64,000 bases of DNA, taken from the NCBI GenBank assembly GCA_037189645.1, contig JBBCIY010000007.1, forward strand, positions 186,001 through 250,000, given 5' to 3'. This document shows, in pieces, positions 34,902 through 42,577 of the stretch (position 1 is its first letter; every line of letters starts with the position of its first letter). The position numbers were made by a program, and so were the translations under genes. The notes beneath the pieces were generated by a model. The model was not told the DNA's origin. It did no database searches and worked only from the letters and a program-made list of their open reading frames with translations. The DNA is from Taishania sp037189645 (lineage in GTDB: Bacteria > Bacteroidota > Bacteroidia > Flavobacteriales_D > Crocinitomicaceae).

Positions 34902-35303
34902 ATGAAAACATTGATCCCCTATTTTACCATCAAAGACAGGTCAGAAGAAGCCTTAACGTTCTACGAAGCATGTTTCGGAGGAGAAACACTATTCATCCAG
35001 CGTTTTTCAGAAACACCTTACCAGGTTTCGGAAGCATTCAGGAACAAAATCGCACACGCCGAATTTAAAGCTGAGAACATTCATTTTTACATATCGGACG
35101 GTTTTGAAAAGGAGGAGGTGCACCATGGAAACAGCATCGGCATGACCATTAACTTTGATGATCCGGAAGAGCAGCAATCCGTCCTGGAAAAGCTAAAGGA
35201 CGGAGGAACGATAAGCTTTGACTATTTTCAAACTACGATCGATACCCATCTGGTATGTGTGATCGACAAATTCGGCATCCACTGGTACCTGAACCGGATC
35301 TGA
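34902..35303 (+). CDS. PhnB-like VOC/glyoxalase superfamily protein
   Basis: From ATG 34902 the product is 133 aa (an in-frame TTG at 34863 would add 13 residues and is unlikely). It shows the PhnB/'3-demethylubiquinone-9 3-methyltransferase-like' VOC pattern: IPYFTIKDRSEEALTFYEAC, FGGE, then HAEFKAENIHFYISDG, HHGNSIGMTINF and a closing DKFGIHWYLN. These small dimeric proteins often have no known substrate. Downstream sequence is the thioesterase scar. Confidence 0.85.
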   Translation: MKTLIPYFTIKDRSEEALTFYEACFGGETLFIQRFSETPYQVSEAFRNKIAHAEFKAENIHFYISDGFEKEEVHHGNSIGMTINFDDPEEQQSVLEKLKDGGTISFDYFQTTIDTHLVCVIDKFGIHWYLNRI

Positions 35304-35345
35304 AATCTGCGGTGAATAAGCAAGCCGGACGACCGAGGCTGCCTG

Positions 35346-35480
35346 TTATTCTTCCATGAACAGTTTCTTCAGGTTAACCGCATCTTTCGGCTTCATTTTC
35401 CCGGCAAGGATAAGGCTCAGCTCCGGGACCTGGATGGGTCCCCCATTCTGGTCAACGGCAACAAATGTGTAAATAGCTTC
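35346..35480 (-). pseudogene. Truncated, internally deleted copy of the thioesterase 3' end
   Basis: These 135 bases copy 39779-39973, the last 64 codons and stop of the thioesterase gene, with one visible base difference and a clean 60-base deletion between two CAGCTCC direct repeats (39851-39857 and 39911-39917 in the parent). At its upstream end it is joined through CTTC to a copy of half of the atpG terminator. It cannot encode a protein. High identity means a recent event. Confidence 0.9.
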
Positions 35481-35501
35481 TTAAGTTCAGAAGGGATTTT
35501 T
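35477..35501 (+). repeat. Copy of the 3' half of the atpG terminator
   Basis: This 25-base stretch repeats 34007-34031 with one difference, but lacks the first arm of the hairpin and so should not terminate. It shares CTTC with the thioesterase fragment, the likely microhomology of the joint. Confidence 0.85.
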
Positions 35502-35557
35502 ATTGGTATTAGTATTATTTCTAAAATGTGTTCTATCCTGTGAATCATCAGGATACG

Positions 35558-35926
35558 TTATTCCTTACCTTTTTCCAGAAACGATTGAAGCATGTCAATC
35601 TTTTCATCTTTCTCTCTTAAAAGCCGTTCATACAAAGCTTGAACCTGCTCTATTTCAGTTTGCAAATACGCTTGCAATTGCCCTCCTTTTTGATGATTAT
35701 TATTTACTGAATTGAAAATATTAACGTCTTCCATACCGAACAAATTTTGAACTTTAATATTGAAAATTCCGGCTATTTTTTCAAGCATAGACAACGAAAT
35801 ATCAACTTGGCCCAGTTCTATTCTGCTGTAATGTTTCTGACTGATTTTCAGCTCATCTGCAACGTTTTGCTGTGTCAGGCTGTTCCACTCTCTCAGTTTG
35901 CGGATGTTGTTATATAGTTGGCTCAT
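35558..35926 (-). CDS. XRE family helix-turn-helix regulator
   Basis: The 122-aa protein has a Cro/CI-type DNA-binding domain at residues 6-62 (IRKLREWNSLTQQNVADEL, then ISQKHYSRIELGQVDIS, LEKIAGIFN) and a C-terminal coiled-coil-like tail (EQVQALYERLLREKDEKIDM). It is divergent from the secreted protein gene at 36070, across a 143-base spacer, and could regulate that AT-rich group. Confidence 0.88.
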   Translation of the reverse strand: MSQLYNNIRKLREWNSLTQQNVADELKISQKHYSRIELGQVDISLSMLEKIAGIFNIKVQNLFGMEDVNIFNSVNNNHQKGGQLQAYLQTEIEQVQALYERLLREKDEKIDMLQSFLEKGKE

Positions 35927-36069
35927 CTCCTAAATTTAAAACAAATGTAATAAAAAAGTCTAAAATTCCGCTTCAAAAGTCTAAAATTCAATTTCTGACA
36001 GAATAACAGTCTTATTATTCGGATCTAACTTCGTGACAAGTTACAAATTTAAAATCATCATCAAATGTT

Positions 36070-37239
36070 ATGAAGAAAATTTTAGTACCCACATTCGTTC
36101 TATGCTTTACGCTTGCTTCGGCGCAGAACACAAACACGTTCCCGCTTTCAGGAAATGCAGGGGTCGGCACACTGACACCTAATTTCAACATGCAACTGCA
36201 CGGAACAGCTGATTATATCGTTAATATTCCTCCTCAGCCTCCCATATATGATATCTTCGGGAACATTATTGTACCGGGAAGCCCCGGCATGAATATCAAC
36301 CATGGAAAAACAGCACGTTTAGGATTAACCAACACCACAACAGGATTAACCAGTAATGACGGGTTGTTGATACGAATGAGCGGGTTGAACGGAGTAATAG
36401 AAAACCTGGAAAAGCAAAATCTTTCCATCGTATCCGGAGGAGCCGGAATGACCTTTTCGGGTTCAACAGGTAAAACATGGTTTGGTGGCGATAATGTTCC
36501 GCCAGCAGCGGCTACCGCTCATGTAAATATTGTTCCGGGCAATGATAATGGGTTGTATGTCCGGACATCATCAGCTGGTAAATCCGGATTAACCGTTCAG
36601 CCCAAAGCATTAACCGACAATGCGATCCAAGTAATGGGAACAGACGATGTAACAAAAAACTTTGCCGTACAGGGAGACGGGAATGTATCAATAGGCGGAG
36701 TGCCAACTTCCTGGGGCAGGTTACTGATTACCAACTCCACCAAAGGAGCTTCCGTACATGTTGAACATACCGAAGCAGGAACAGATCATCAGAAACTGAT
36801 TTTTTTCACGTATAAAAACCCGAAAACAGAGATTTTAAAGGCTCAAAATGTGCAAACAGGTATTACAACACACCACTTTTTCGCCAGTGGAAAAACCATT
36901 ATTCGTAATGATACAAGAACGATTTTCCAATTGGAAAGTAACGGATTACTGCGCCTCAGAAGAGTAAAAATAGACGAAGCAAACTGGCCTGACTACGTAT
37001 TTGAAAAAGGCTATCAATTGCCAACTTTGAGTGAAGTCGAAAAATTCATTGAGCAAAACGGACACCTGCCCAATGTGCCAAGCCGTGAGGAAGTGTTGAA
37101 AAATGGCATTGAGGTAGGTGAAATGTTGAGAATCCTGACAGAAAAGGTAGAAGAATTGACTTTGTATTCGATCGAACAGCAAAAATTGATCGAGGGGCAA
37201 CAAAAGGTAATTGAAGAATTAGTAAAAAATAAGGAGTGA
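36070..37239 (+). CDS. Secreted protein with C-terminal tail-fibre-like helical domain
   Basis: The 389-aa product has a signal peptide (MKKILVPTFVLCFTLASAQ). The middle (about 25-290) is a Gly/Asn/Thr-rich run of short strands like a phage-fibre-type beta structure. The C-terminus has the widespread Bacteroidota ending YVFEKGYQLPTLSEVEKFI, GHLPNVPSREEV, GIEVGEMLRILTEKVEELTL and a Gln/Glu coiled coil. No enzyme motif is seen. Its stop overlaps the ATG of the GH16 gene by one base, so they are coupled. Confidence 0.8.
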   Translation: MKKILVPTFVLCFTLASAQNTNTFPLSGNAGVGTLTPNFNMQLHGTADYIVNIPPQPPIYDIFGNIIVPGSPGMNINHGKTARLGLTNTTTGLTSNDGLLIRMSGLNGVIENLEKQNLSIVSGGAGMTFSGSTGKTWFGGDNVPPAAATAHVNIVPGNDNGLYVRTSSAGKSGLTVQPKALTDNAIQVMGTDDVTKNFAVQGDGNVSIGGVPTSWGRLLITNSTKGASVHVEHTEAGTDHQKLIFFTYKNPKTEILKAQNVQTGITTHHFFASGKTIIRNDTRTIFQLESNGLLRLRRVKIDEANWPDYVFEKGYQLPTLSEVEKFIEQNGHLPNVPSREEVLKNGIEVGEMLRILTEKVEELTLYSIEQQKLIEGQQKVIEELVKNKE

Positions 37240-38999
37240 TGGAAAGATTAAATATTTTATTTACTGTGTTTTTTTGCTTGGAGAATATATTTGCACAGCC
37301 AGTAACATGTCCAAAGGATGCTATATTTCTACCAGGTATGCCGCCATGTAATAATGGAGATTATTATCTAGCTTTTGAGGATAATTTTGATGGAAACTCT
37401 CTCGACTTTACAAAATGGAATCCAATAACTGGAGTTCCAAGAGATTATAATTTCGAACAACAAAAAGCATGGCATCTTCCAGAAAACATTGAAGTAAGTA
37501 ATGGAACACTTAAGATTATTTCAAAAAAACTAACATCACCTTACACAGGGACATGGGTAACAGATTGGGAGACTAATCCTCCAACTACAACAACATCTAC
37601 CTTTGAATACACAACCGGGGAAATATGGACACATAAAACTTTTGACTATGGAAAGTATGAGATACGTTGCCGAATCCAGGAAGGTAAAGGCTTTTGGCCA
37701 GCATTCTGGACATTTGGGGGACCTGGATGGAATGAAATCGACATCTTTGAGTTATATGGTAATGAACCTAATAGATTTACCTGCAATATACATCACGATT
37801 ACGATGGTGATGGGAGTTCTGAAAATTGTAGTTATGCTAAAAATAATGTTGCTGATTTCACTGATTGGCACGTATTTACTTGTATTTTTGACTTTGATAA
37901 AATTACATGGTTAGTTGATGGGGTCACTATCCGCGTACTTTATAGATACAGTACACTTACAGGGGCTGCCATTGAGTGTGGAGAAAGTGTAGCATACGGA
38001 ACTTACTTTCAAGAAGTTTCTTTTCCGATGGAGAGCATGCATATTATTTTGAATACAGCAATTCAATCTGGTAGCGAAGCACCTGATGCAAGTACAGTTT
38101 TCCCTGGTATTTTTGAAATAGATTATGTTCGCTTCTATATCAAAAGTGAACAAGCTCCATGTAATGGTTGTCTAAATCATATTGTATATAAAAATACGGA
38201 TCAACTACCTCCTATTACAAGAACTTCAAATTATATTCATGCAGGTGATAATGTAACAGTAAAAAACGGGCAAGATGTGTCTTTCAAATCTCCCAATATT
38301 GAATTATTATCTGGATTTTTAGTCGAGCCAGGATCAAACTTTCAAGCAACTCCTGAAACCTGCAATCTATTAAATTATAATGATATTCCTATTGATTATA
38401 TTGGGCACAATGCTATAAATAATTACCAAATACTTAAATGTATAAATCCCATTTATACAGTTGAAGCTACTGGAGTACTTTATTATTCATTCGAAGTTTA
38501 TAATCAATTAGGACAATTGGTTTATAATACTAGCGGTACTGCAACCTCAAATCATATTGTTCTTTGGAATGTTTCCAATGTAGCTTCAGGATGGTATGAG
38601 GTAAAATCATTACTCCTAAATTGTTCTGATTTAGATATCAGAACTTATAATCTTCTAGTAACACAAGGAAATTGCATAATGCCTAATTCTTCTGACCTAA
38701 ACTCAGATCAGGAAAGCGAAAATAGAAAAGAAATTGCAACCCTTAATCAAGAATTTCTAATTTACCCCAATCCTGCGAATGAGGAATTAAATGTTTTTTA
38801 TTCTGCTAACAAAAATAGTTCTGCTTTTATAGTTATTACTGACATAAATGGTAAAGAGTTCTATAAGGAACAGGTAAGTAACAGCATAGGTGCTAATAGA
38901 AAAAAGATAGATACAAGTCGTTTTCCTAATGGTACTTATATTTTATGTATCTTTGCTAATGATCAAAGACTTGAAGACAAGTTTATCATTTTAAGATAA
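37239..38999 (+). CDS. Secreted GH16 family glycoside hydrolase with T9SS sorting domain
   Basis: From ATG 37239 the protein is 586 aa with a short signal peptide. The GH16 fold runs over about residues 30-305, with the catalytic ExDxxE in NEIDIFELYG (Glu166, Asp168, Glu171); family members cut beta-1,3/1,4-glucans, agar or related polysaccharides. After a spacer (about 310-500) a type A type IX sorting domain starts at FLIYPNPANEELNVFYS and ends FIILR. The DNA is clearly more AT-rich than the neighbouring chromosome, and codon use differs, which suggests transfer. Substrate cannot be named. Confidence 0.9.
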   Translation: MERLNILFTVFFCLENIFAQPVTCPKDAIFLPGMPPCNNGDYYLAFEDNFDGNSLDFTKWNPITGVPRDYNFEQQKAWHLPENIEVSNGTLKIISKKLTSPYTGTWVTDWETNPPTTTTSTFEYTTGEIWTHKTFDYGKYEIRCRIQEGKGFWPAFWTFGGPGWNEIDIFELYGNEPNRFTCNIHHDYDGDGSSENCSYAKNNVADFTDWHVFTCIFDFDKITWLVDGVTIRVLYRYSTLTGAAIECGESVAYGTYFQEVSFPMESMHIILNTAIQSGSEAPDASTVFPGIFEIDYVRFYIKSEQAPCNGCLNHIVYKNTDQLPPITRTSNYIHAGDNVTVKNGQDVSFKSPNIELLSGFLVEPGSNFQATPETCNLLNYNDIPIDYIGHNAINNYQILKCINPIYTVEATGVLYYSFEVYNQLGQLVYNTSGTATSNHIVLWNVSNVASGWYEVKSLLLNCSDLDIRTYNLLVTQGNCIMPNSSDLNSDQESENRKEIATLNQEFLIYPNPANEELNVFYSANKNSSAFIVITDINGKEFYKEQVSNSIGANRKKIDTSRFPNGTYILCIFANDQRLEDKFIILR

Positions 39000-39011
39000 T
39001 CCATGTTTATT

Positions 39012-39743
39012 ATGAAAATTCATAATATTGCAGTCCTTATAATCAGTCAACTAACTTACTGTTATACTGTTTCTTATGGACAACAGCACTCTATCGGATT
39101 AACAGGAGGTTACAATGCAGGAACGTTCTTCAATTTTTCCAAAAAACCTGATTACGATGCAAACTACCATTTGAAAAGCGGCTATTCTGTTGCTTCGTTT
39201 TACGAAACACAAATGGATTCAATCATTAATATTAGAGTAGAGTTGCAATACAGGCTTCAAAATGCCGGTATGGAAATTTATTACAACGCCGGACATGCTT
39301 CGTTTTATAAAAATCTTGATCATTCATTCCATTTGTTAAATCTTAATCTTATTTATCTCTTTAGGATTGTTGACAAGAAATCATTCAAAATAAACATTTT
39401 ATTTGGTCCGACATTTTCCTATACTATCAATACGCTTACAAAAGGAAATGGATGGGATTATCGGTTAGTATCCCAAATTGATACGCTGGGCAACCCTGTA
39501 AGCTTCATTACAACGCAGGACTGGGAAAAAGATGAACGCAATTCAAAAGACCTTTCCAGGTTCAATGTTGGAGTTGATTTAGGTTTAGAATTCATCATTC
39601 CCGTTCGGGATCAATTGGATTTCCTGATTCAAAACAAATATAATTTTTTAATAACGAATGCTTCCAAAATGAAAAACACCCGTCATACTTCATTGTTTAC
39701 CGGAGGTTTACAGGTTGGTCTTCGGTATAATCTGAAAAAATAA
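39012..39743 (+). CDS. Outer membrane beta-barrel protein
   Basis: From ATG 39012 the product is 243 aa (39003 would add three residues). A signal peptide (about 1-24) is followed by alternating strands typical of the small 'porin family' barrels of Bacteroidota: HSIGLTGGYNAGTFF, IIRV-like strands such as INIRVELQYRLQN, and a closing FTGGLQVGLRYNL. It resembles PorT-like barrels in size. It lies directly after the GH16 gene (12 bases) in the same AT-rich group. Confidence 0.8.
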   Translation: MKIHNIAVLIISQLTYCYTVSYGQQHSIGLTGGYNAGTFFNFSKKPDYDANYHLKSGYSVASFYETQMDSIINIRVELQYRLQNAGMEIYYNAGHASFYKNLDHSFHLLNLNLIYLFRIVDKKSFKINILFGPTFSYTINTLTKGNGWDYRLVSQIDTLGNPVSFITTQDWEKDERNSKDLSRFNVGVDLGLEFIIPVRDQLDFLIQNKYNFLITNASKMKNTRHTSLFTGGLQVGLRYNLKK

Positions 39744-39778
39744 GTTAGGATAAATCTTCAAGAGGATAGCGTGGAAAC

Positions 39779-40294
39779 TTATTCTTCCATGAACAGTTTC
39801 TTCAGGTTAACCGCATCTTTCGGCTTCATTTTCCCGGCAAGGATAAGGCTCAGCTCCTTTCTTCTCAGGGCGCCGTCATAGCGGATTTTTTCTTCTTCCG
39901 TCTCAGGGATCAGCTCCGGGACCTGGATGGGTCCCCCATTCTGGTCAACAGCAACAAATGTGTAAATAGCTTCGTTGCTTTTGATGCGTTTCCCGGTTAC
40001 ATGATCTTCGACAAAGACATCCACAAACACTTCCATTGACGAGGAAAACGCACGTGAAACCTTTGCTTCCAGCGTAATGATCGAAGCGTGCTGGATCGGC
40101 TGGTTGAACGAAACATTGTTGACCGAAGCAGTCACTACCACACGGCGGCAATGGCGGTGCGCGGAAACACTCGCGATCACATCCATCCATGCCAGCAGCT
40201 GACCTCCGAACAGGTTGCCTAACGTATTCGTATCATTCGGGAGTACAATTTTCGTTGTAATGGACAGTGTTTCTTTTGCGGTACGTGCTTTCAT
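39779..40294 (-). CDS. Acyl-CoA thioesterase (hotdog fold, YciA/BFIT type)
   Basis: The 171-aa protein has the hotdog motif LGNLFGGQLLAWMDVIAS with the catalytic Asp, followed by RVVVTASVNNVSFNQPI and the second-half core ITLEAKVSRAFSSSMEVFVD. Family members hydrolyse fatty acyl-CoA. The last 60-65 codons have been copied to 35346-35480. An exact TATTTTTG promoter box is 17 bases upstream of the start. Confidence 0.92.
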   Translation of the reverse strand: MKARTAKETLSITTKIVLPNDTNTLGNLFGGQLLAWMDVIASVSAHRHCRRVVVTASVNNVSFNQPIQHASIITLEAKVSRAFSSSMEVFVDVFVEDHVTGKRIKSNEAIYTFVAVDQNGGPIQVPELIPETEEEKIRYDGALRRKELSLILAGKMKPKDAVNLKKLFMEE

Positions 40295-40310
40295 CGGGAA
40301 GAAATTTGTG

Positions 40311-40318
40311 CAAAAATA
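40311..40318 (-). promoter_or_regulatory. -7 promoter element (TATTTTTG) of the thioesterase gene
   Basis: Exact TAnnTTTG match, ending 16 bases before ATG 40294. Confidence 0.45.
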
Positions 40319-40326
40319 GTGATTCT

Positions 40327-41544
40327 TCAGACGATAGCATTTCGTTTCAGCAACATTTTTACAGGAAAGTAGCTGGCCAGGAAACTCAGGGCGCTTACCA
40401 GGAATAAAATGAGGAATCCATCTGCTACGGTCAGCGCGATCGGGAATACTTCTCCGTAAGAATTGGGCATTTCCAGCAACCCGAACTGCAATTGCAGCAG
40501 GCAGATCCCGTAGCCCAGCACCAGGCCGAACAAAATCCCTTTTGCGGCAATCAGCAATCCTTCGTAAAAGAAAATACGAAAAATGAATTTCCCATCGCCC
40601 CCCATACTTTTAAGGATGTGAATGTCGTCCTTTTTCTCTACGAACAGCATTGTCAATGAGGCCACCAGGTTGAACGACGCCAGGATGAAAATAAACACCA
40701 GGATCACGATCACAATCAACCGTTCGGTCTTGCTCGTCTGAAAGATCAGCTCGTTCTTCTCGTCGTTGGTCTTGACCGTGAACTGGTCTCCCAATTGCTG
40801 TTGAACGGCGTTTTTGACTGCATGCTTCTGTTTCACATCCGTTACATCCAGGTAAACCGCGTTCAGCTCGTTGCCGGAATATCCCAGCAGCTCCCTTGCC
40901 AGGTCGATCGGAACCAGCATCGTTTCCGCATTGACTTCCCGGTTGAAATTCATTCTTCCGACAACCGGAACAATCTGTGTGTGAAACGGATTTTTCCCGA
41001 CGCTCATTTTCATATCCCTTTTCGGACCGTAAATAACAACGGATTCTCTTCCGAATGCCTGTGGAATATACCCTCCCAGCTTATCCAGCAAAGATGCTCC
41101 GATAATTCCTGCCGGCTCGTTGTTCTCATACAACGCGGGAAACCCGTCCACCATATGGGAAGATATCTTCGAGATGCTCAAAAAGGTTGAATCCACGCCG
41201 ATCAGCGAAGCATTCGCCCACTTGTCCTCATGCTTGATCACAACCGTTTCCTCCGTTGCCTTCGTATATTGCTTTACGCCCGGCACGGACTGTAATTTCT
41301 TAAAATCTATTTCACTTTCAAAAAAGGTTTTTGTCTGGGAAGAACGGATGGTAACCGGAGCATCAAAGTCGGAATACAGTTTTTCGATCATCTTCTCAAT
41401 CCCGTTGAAGGCAGACAAAAGGATCACCAGCGAAGCTGTAATGATCGTGATCCCGACAACAGAGATCCGCGTAATGATGTTAATTACGTTTTTCTTCCGT
41501 TTGGAAGACAAATACCGCCTCGCTATGTATAGAGAAACGTTGAT
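40327..41544 (-). CDS. LolC/LolE-type ABC transporter permease; probable ATC start
   Basis: The protein has the four-helix FtsX/LolC layout: one helix near the N-terminus (about 30-50), a large periplasmic domain, and three helices in the last 130 residues. Such permeases move lipoproteins out of the inner membrane. The first canonical start is TTG at 41511 (394 aa), but the conserved N-terminus of the family (MN-F/V-xLYIAxRYL) is encoded upstream as INVSLYIARRYL, from ATC at 41544, 4 bases after the rbfA stop. An in-frame TGA lies further upstream. I therefore place the start at ATC 41544, where the family Met is expected; ATA 41530 is less likely. Confidence 0.8.
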   Translation of the reverse strand: MNVSLYIARRYLSSKRKKNVINIITRISVVGITIITASLVILLSAFNGIEKMIEKLYSDFDAPVTIRSSQTKTFFESEIDFKKLQSVPGVKQYTKATEETVVIKHEDKWANASLIGVDSTFLSISKISSHMVDGFPALYENNEPAGIIGASLLDKLGGYIPQAFGRESVVIYGPKRDMKMSVGKNPFHTQIVPVVGRMNFNREVNAETMLVPIDLARELLGYSGNELNAVYLDVTDVKQKHAVKNAVQQQLGDQFTVKTNDEKNELIFQTSKTERLIVIVILVFIFILASFNLVASLTMLFVEKKDDIHILKSMGGDGKFIFRIFFYEGLLIAAKGILFGLVLGYGICLLQLQFGLLEMPNSYGEVFPIALTVADGFLILFLVSALSFLASYFPVKMLLKRNAIV

Positions 41545-41548
41545 AACG

Positions 41549-41884
41549 CTATTTTTTCAGCAAATTCTCAATTTCCATCGCATAATCCAGTGAATCGTCA
41601 ATGAAATAGGCGAATTCGGGGATCTTACGCATGTTTTTCAGGCGTTTTCCCAATTCTCCCCGGATGGTTCCGGCATGCGACTGAATGCTGGCCAGCACTT
41701 CTTTTTTATCCGGGCCGGCAAAAATACTCAGGTAGCAGCGTGCCAGTGACAAATCCGAAGTGATACGAACCTGTGTTACGGAAACCATTGCACCAAGGCA
41801 GACCTCACGTGCATTGCGTTGAAAAAACGTAGATAATTCCTCCTGAATTACTCCTTCAATCTTATTTTGTCGAATTGATGCCAT
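41549..41884 (-). CDS. rbfA: 30S ribosome-binding factor RbfA
   Basis: From ATG 41884 the protein is 111 aa, normal for RbfA; the longer frame from 42016 would add 44 non-conserved residues and cross the promoter. The fold marks are IRQNKIEGVIQEELSTFFQR, VTQVRITSDLSLARCYLSIF and IRGELGKRLKNMRKIPEFAY. RbfA helps 16S rRNA 5' end maturation and cold adaptation. A promoter box ends 4 bases before the ATG, so the mRNA may be leaderless. Confidence 0.94.
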   Translation of the reverse strand: MASIRQNKIEGVIQEELSTFFQRNAREVCLGAMVSVTQVRITSDLSLARCYLSIFAGPDKKEVLASIQSHAGTIRGELGKRLKNMRKIPEFAYFIDDSLDYAMEIENLLKK

Positions 41885-41888
41885 AGCG

Positions 41889-41896
41889 CAAAGGTA
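41889..41896 (-). promoter_or_regulatory. -7 promoter element (TACCTTTG) 4 bases before the rbfA ATG
   Basis: Minus-strand TACCTTTG is followed by CGCT and ATG, placing the transcription start at the initiation codon. The same layout precedes the polyprenyl synthase and M23 genes. Confidence 0.55.
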
Positions 41897-42001
41897 CAAT
41901 TTGTTGATGAAATAGCCTGCATGTGCGAACAGAGTTGTCACACCTGGTATTTTCCGGTAAAACACAGACCGGAAAGAACAACAATATAAAATACTGTTAA
42001 G

Positions 42002-42036
42002 TTTGGTACTTTTCATTTTAGGAAGTTGTACATTTG
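42002..42036 (+). promoter_or_regulatory. Promoter of the DUF2480-channel operon
   Basis: TTTG at 42002-42005 and TACATTTG at 42029-42036 are 23 bases apart, within the spacing accepted for Bacteroidota -33/-7 promoters. ATG is 18 bases after the -7 box. Confidence 0.55.
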
Positions 42037-42054
42037 TTATTCATGTGAGGAGTT

Positions 42055-42567
42055 ATGGAAGAAATTGTCAATAAAGTAAAAAACAGCGGACTGGTTCAGA
42101 AAGACCTAGCGGAATACAAGCCGAAAATGCCGTTTTACGAAATTGATCTGGCAGAACAGCTATGGCAGGGATTGATCCTGAAAGAAAAAGATTTCAGGAC
42201 ATGGCTGAAAGAAAACGACTGGTCGCACTACGACAACGGGGCAGTATGGATTCATTGCAGTTCCGACGCGATCGTTCCCGCATGGGCATTCATGCTTGTC
42301 ATATCCAGATTAACAGAGCGGAACATCCCTTCCATTGTCGGAAGTAAGACCGACCTGGAGAAAATGCTGATAAAAAAAGCAATTGAGCAGGAAGACCTGG
42401 GTCGTTACCAGGATGCCATGCTGATCGTGAAAGGATGTTCGGATATCCATTCGATCGAGTTCGCGATGTCGGAATTCGTCGCTCATTTCCAGAAAGCGGC
42501 AAAATCCATCATGTTCGGAGAGCCTTGTTCGACTGTTCCGGTCTTCAAACGAAGTAAAAAGGCATAA
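42055..42567 (+). CDS. DUF2480 family protein
   Basis: The 170-aa cytoplasmic protein matches the DUF2480 family of Bacteroidota as I remember it: FYEIDLAEQLWQGLILKEKD near residue 30, FRTWLKENDWSHYDNGAVWI, then CSSDAIVPAWAFMLV, VIVKGCSD-like LIVKGCSDIH and a closing FGEPCSTVPVFKR. The function is unknown; conserved Cys pairs (about residues 67, 126 and 157) are visible. It shares a transcript with the potassium channel gene 10 bases downstream. Confidence 0.8.
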   Translation: MEEIVNKVKNSGLVQKDLAEYKPKMPFYEIDLAEQLWQGLILKEKDFRTWLKENDWSHYDNGAVWIHCSSDAIVPAWAFMLVISRLTERNIPSIVGSKTDLEKMLIKKAIEQEDLGRYQDAMLIVKGCSDIHSIEFAMSEFVAHFQKAAKSIMFGEPCSTVPVFKRSKKA

Positions 42568-42577
42568 GCACAGTAAA

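Noticed and set aside
36070..37239. Prophage tail-fibre gene
   Set aside because: The protein has a signal peptide and the common C-terminal helical ending of Bacteroidota exoproteins, and no phage genes are nearby.
41549..42016. Long rbfA frame starting at 42016 (155 aa)
   Set aside because: The 44 extra residues are not RbfA-like and span the TACCTTTG promoter box; ATG 41884 gives the normal length.
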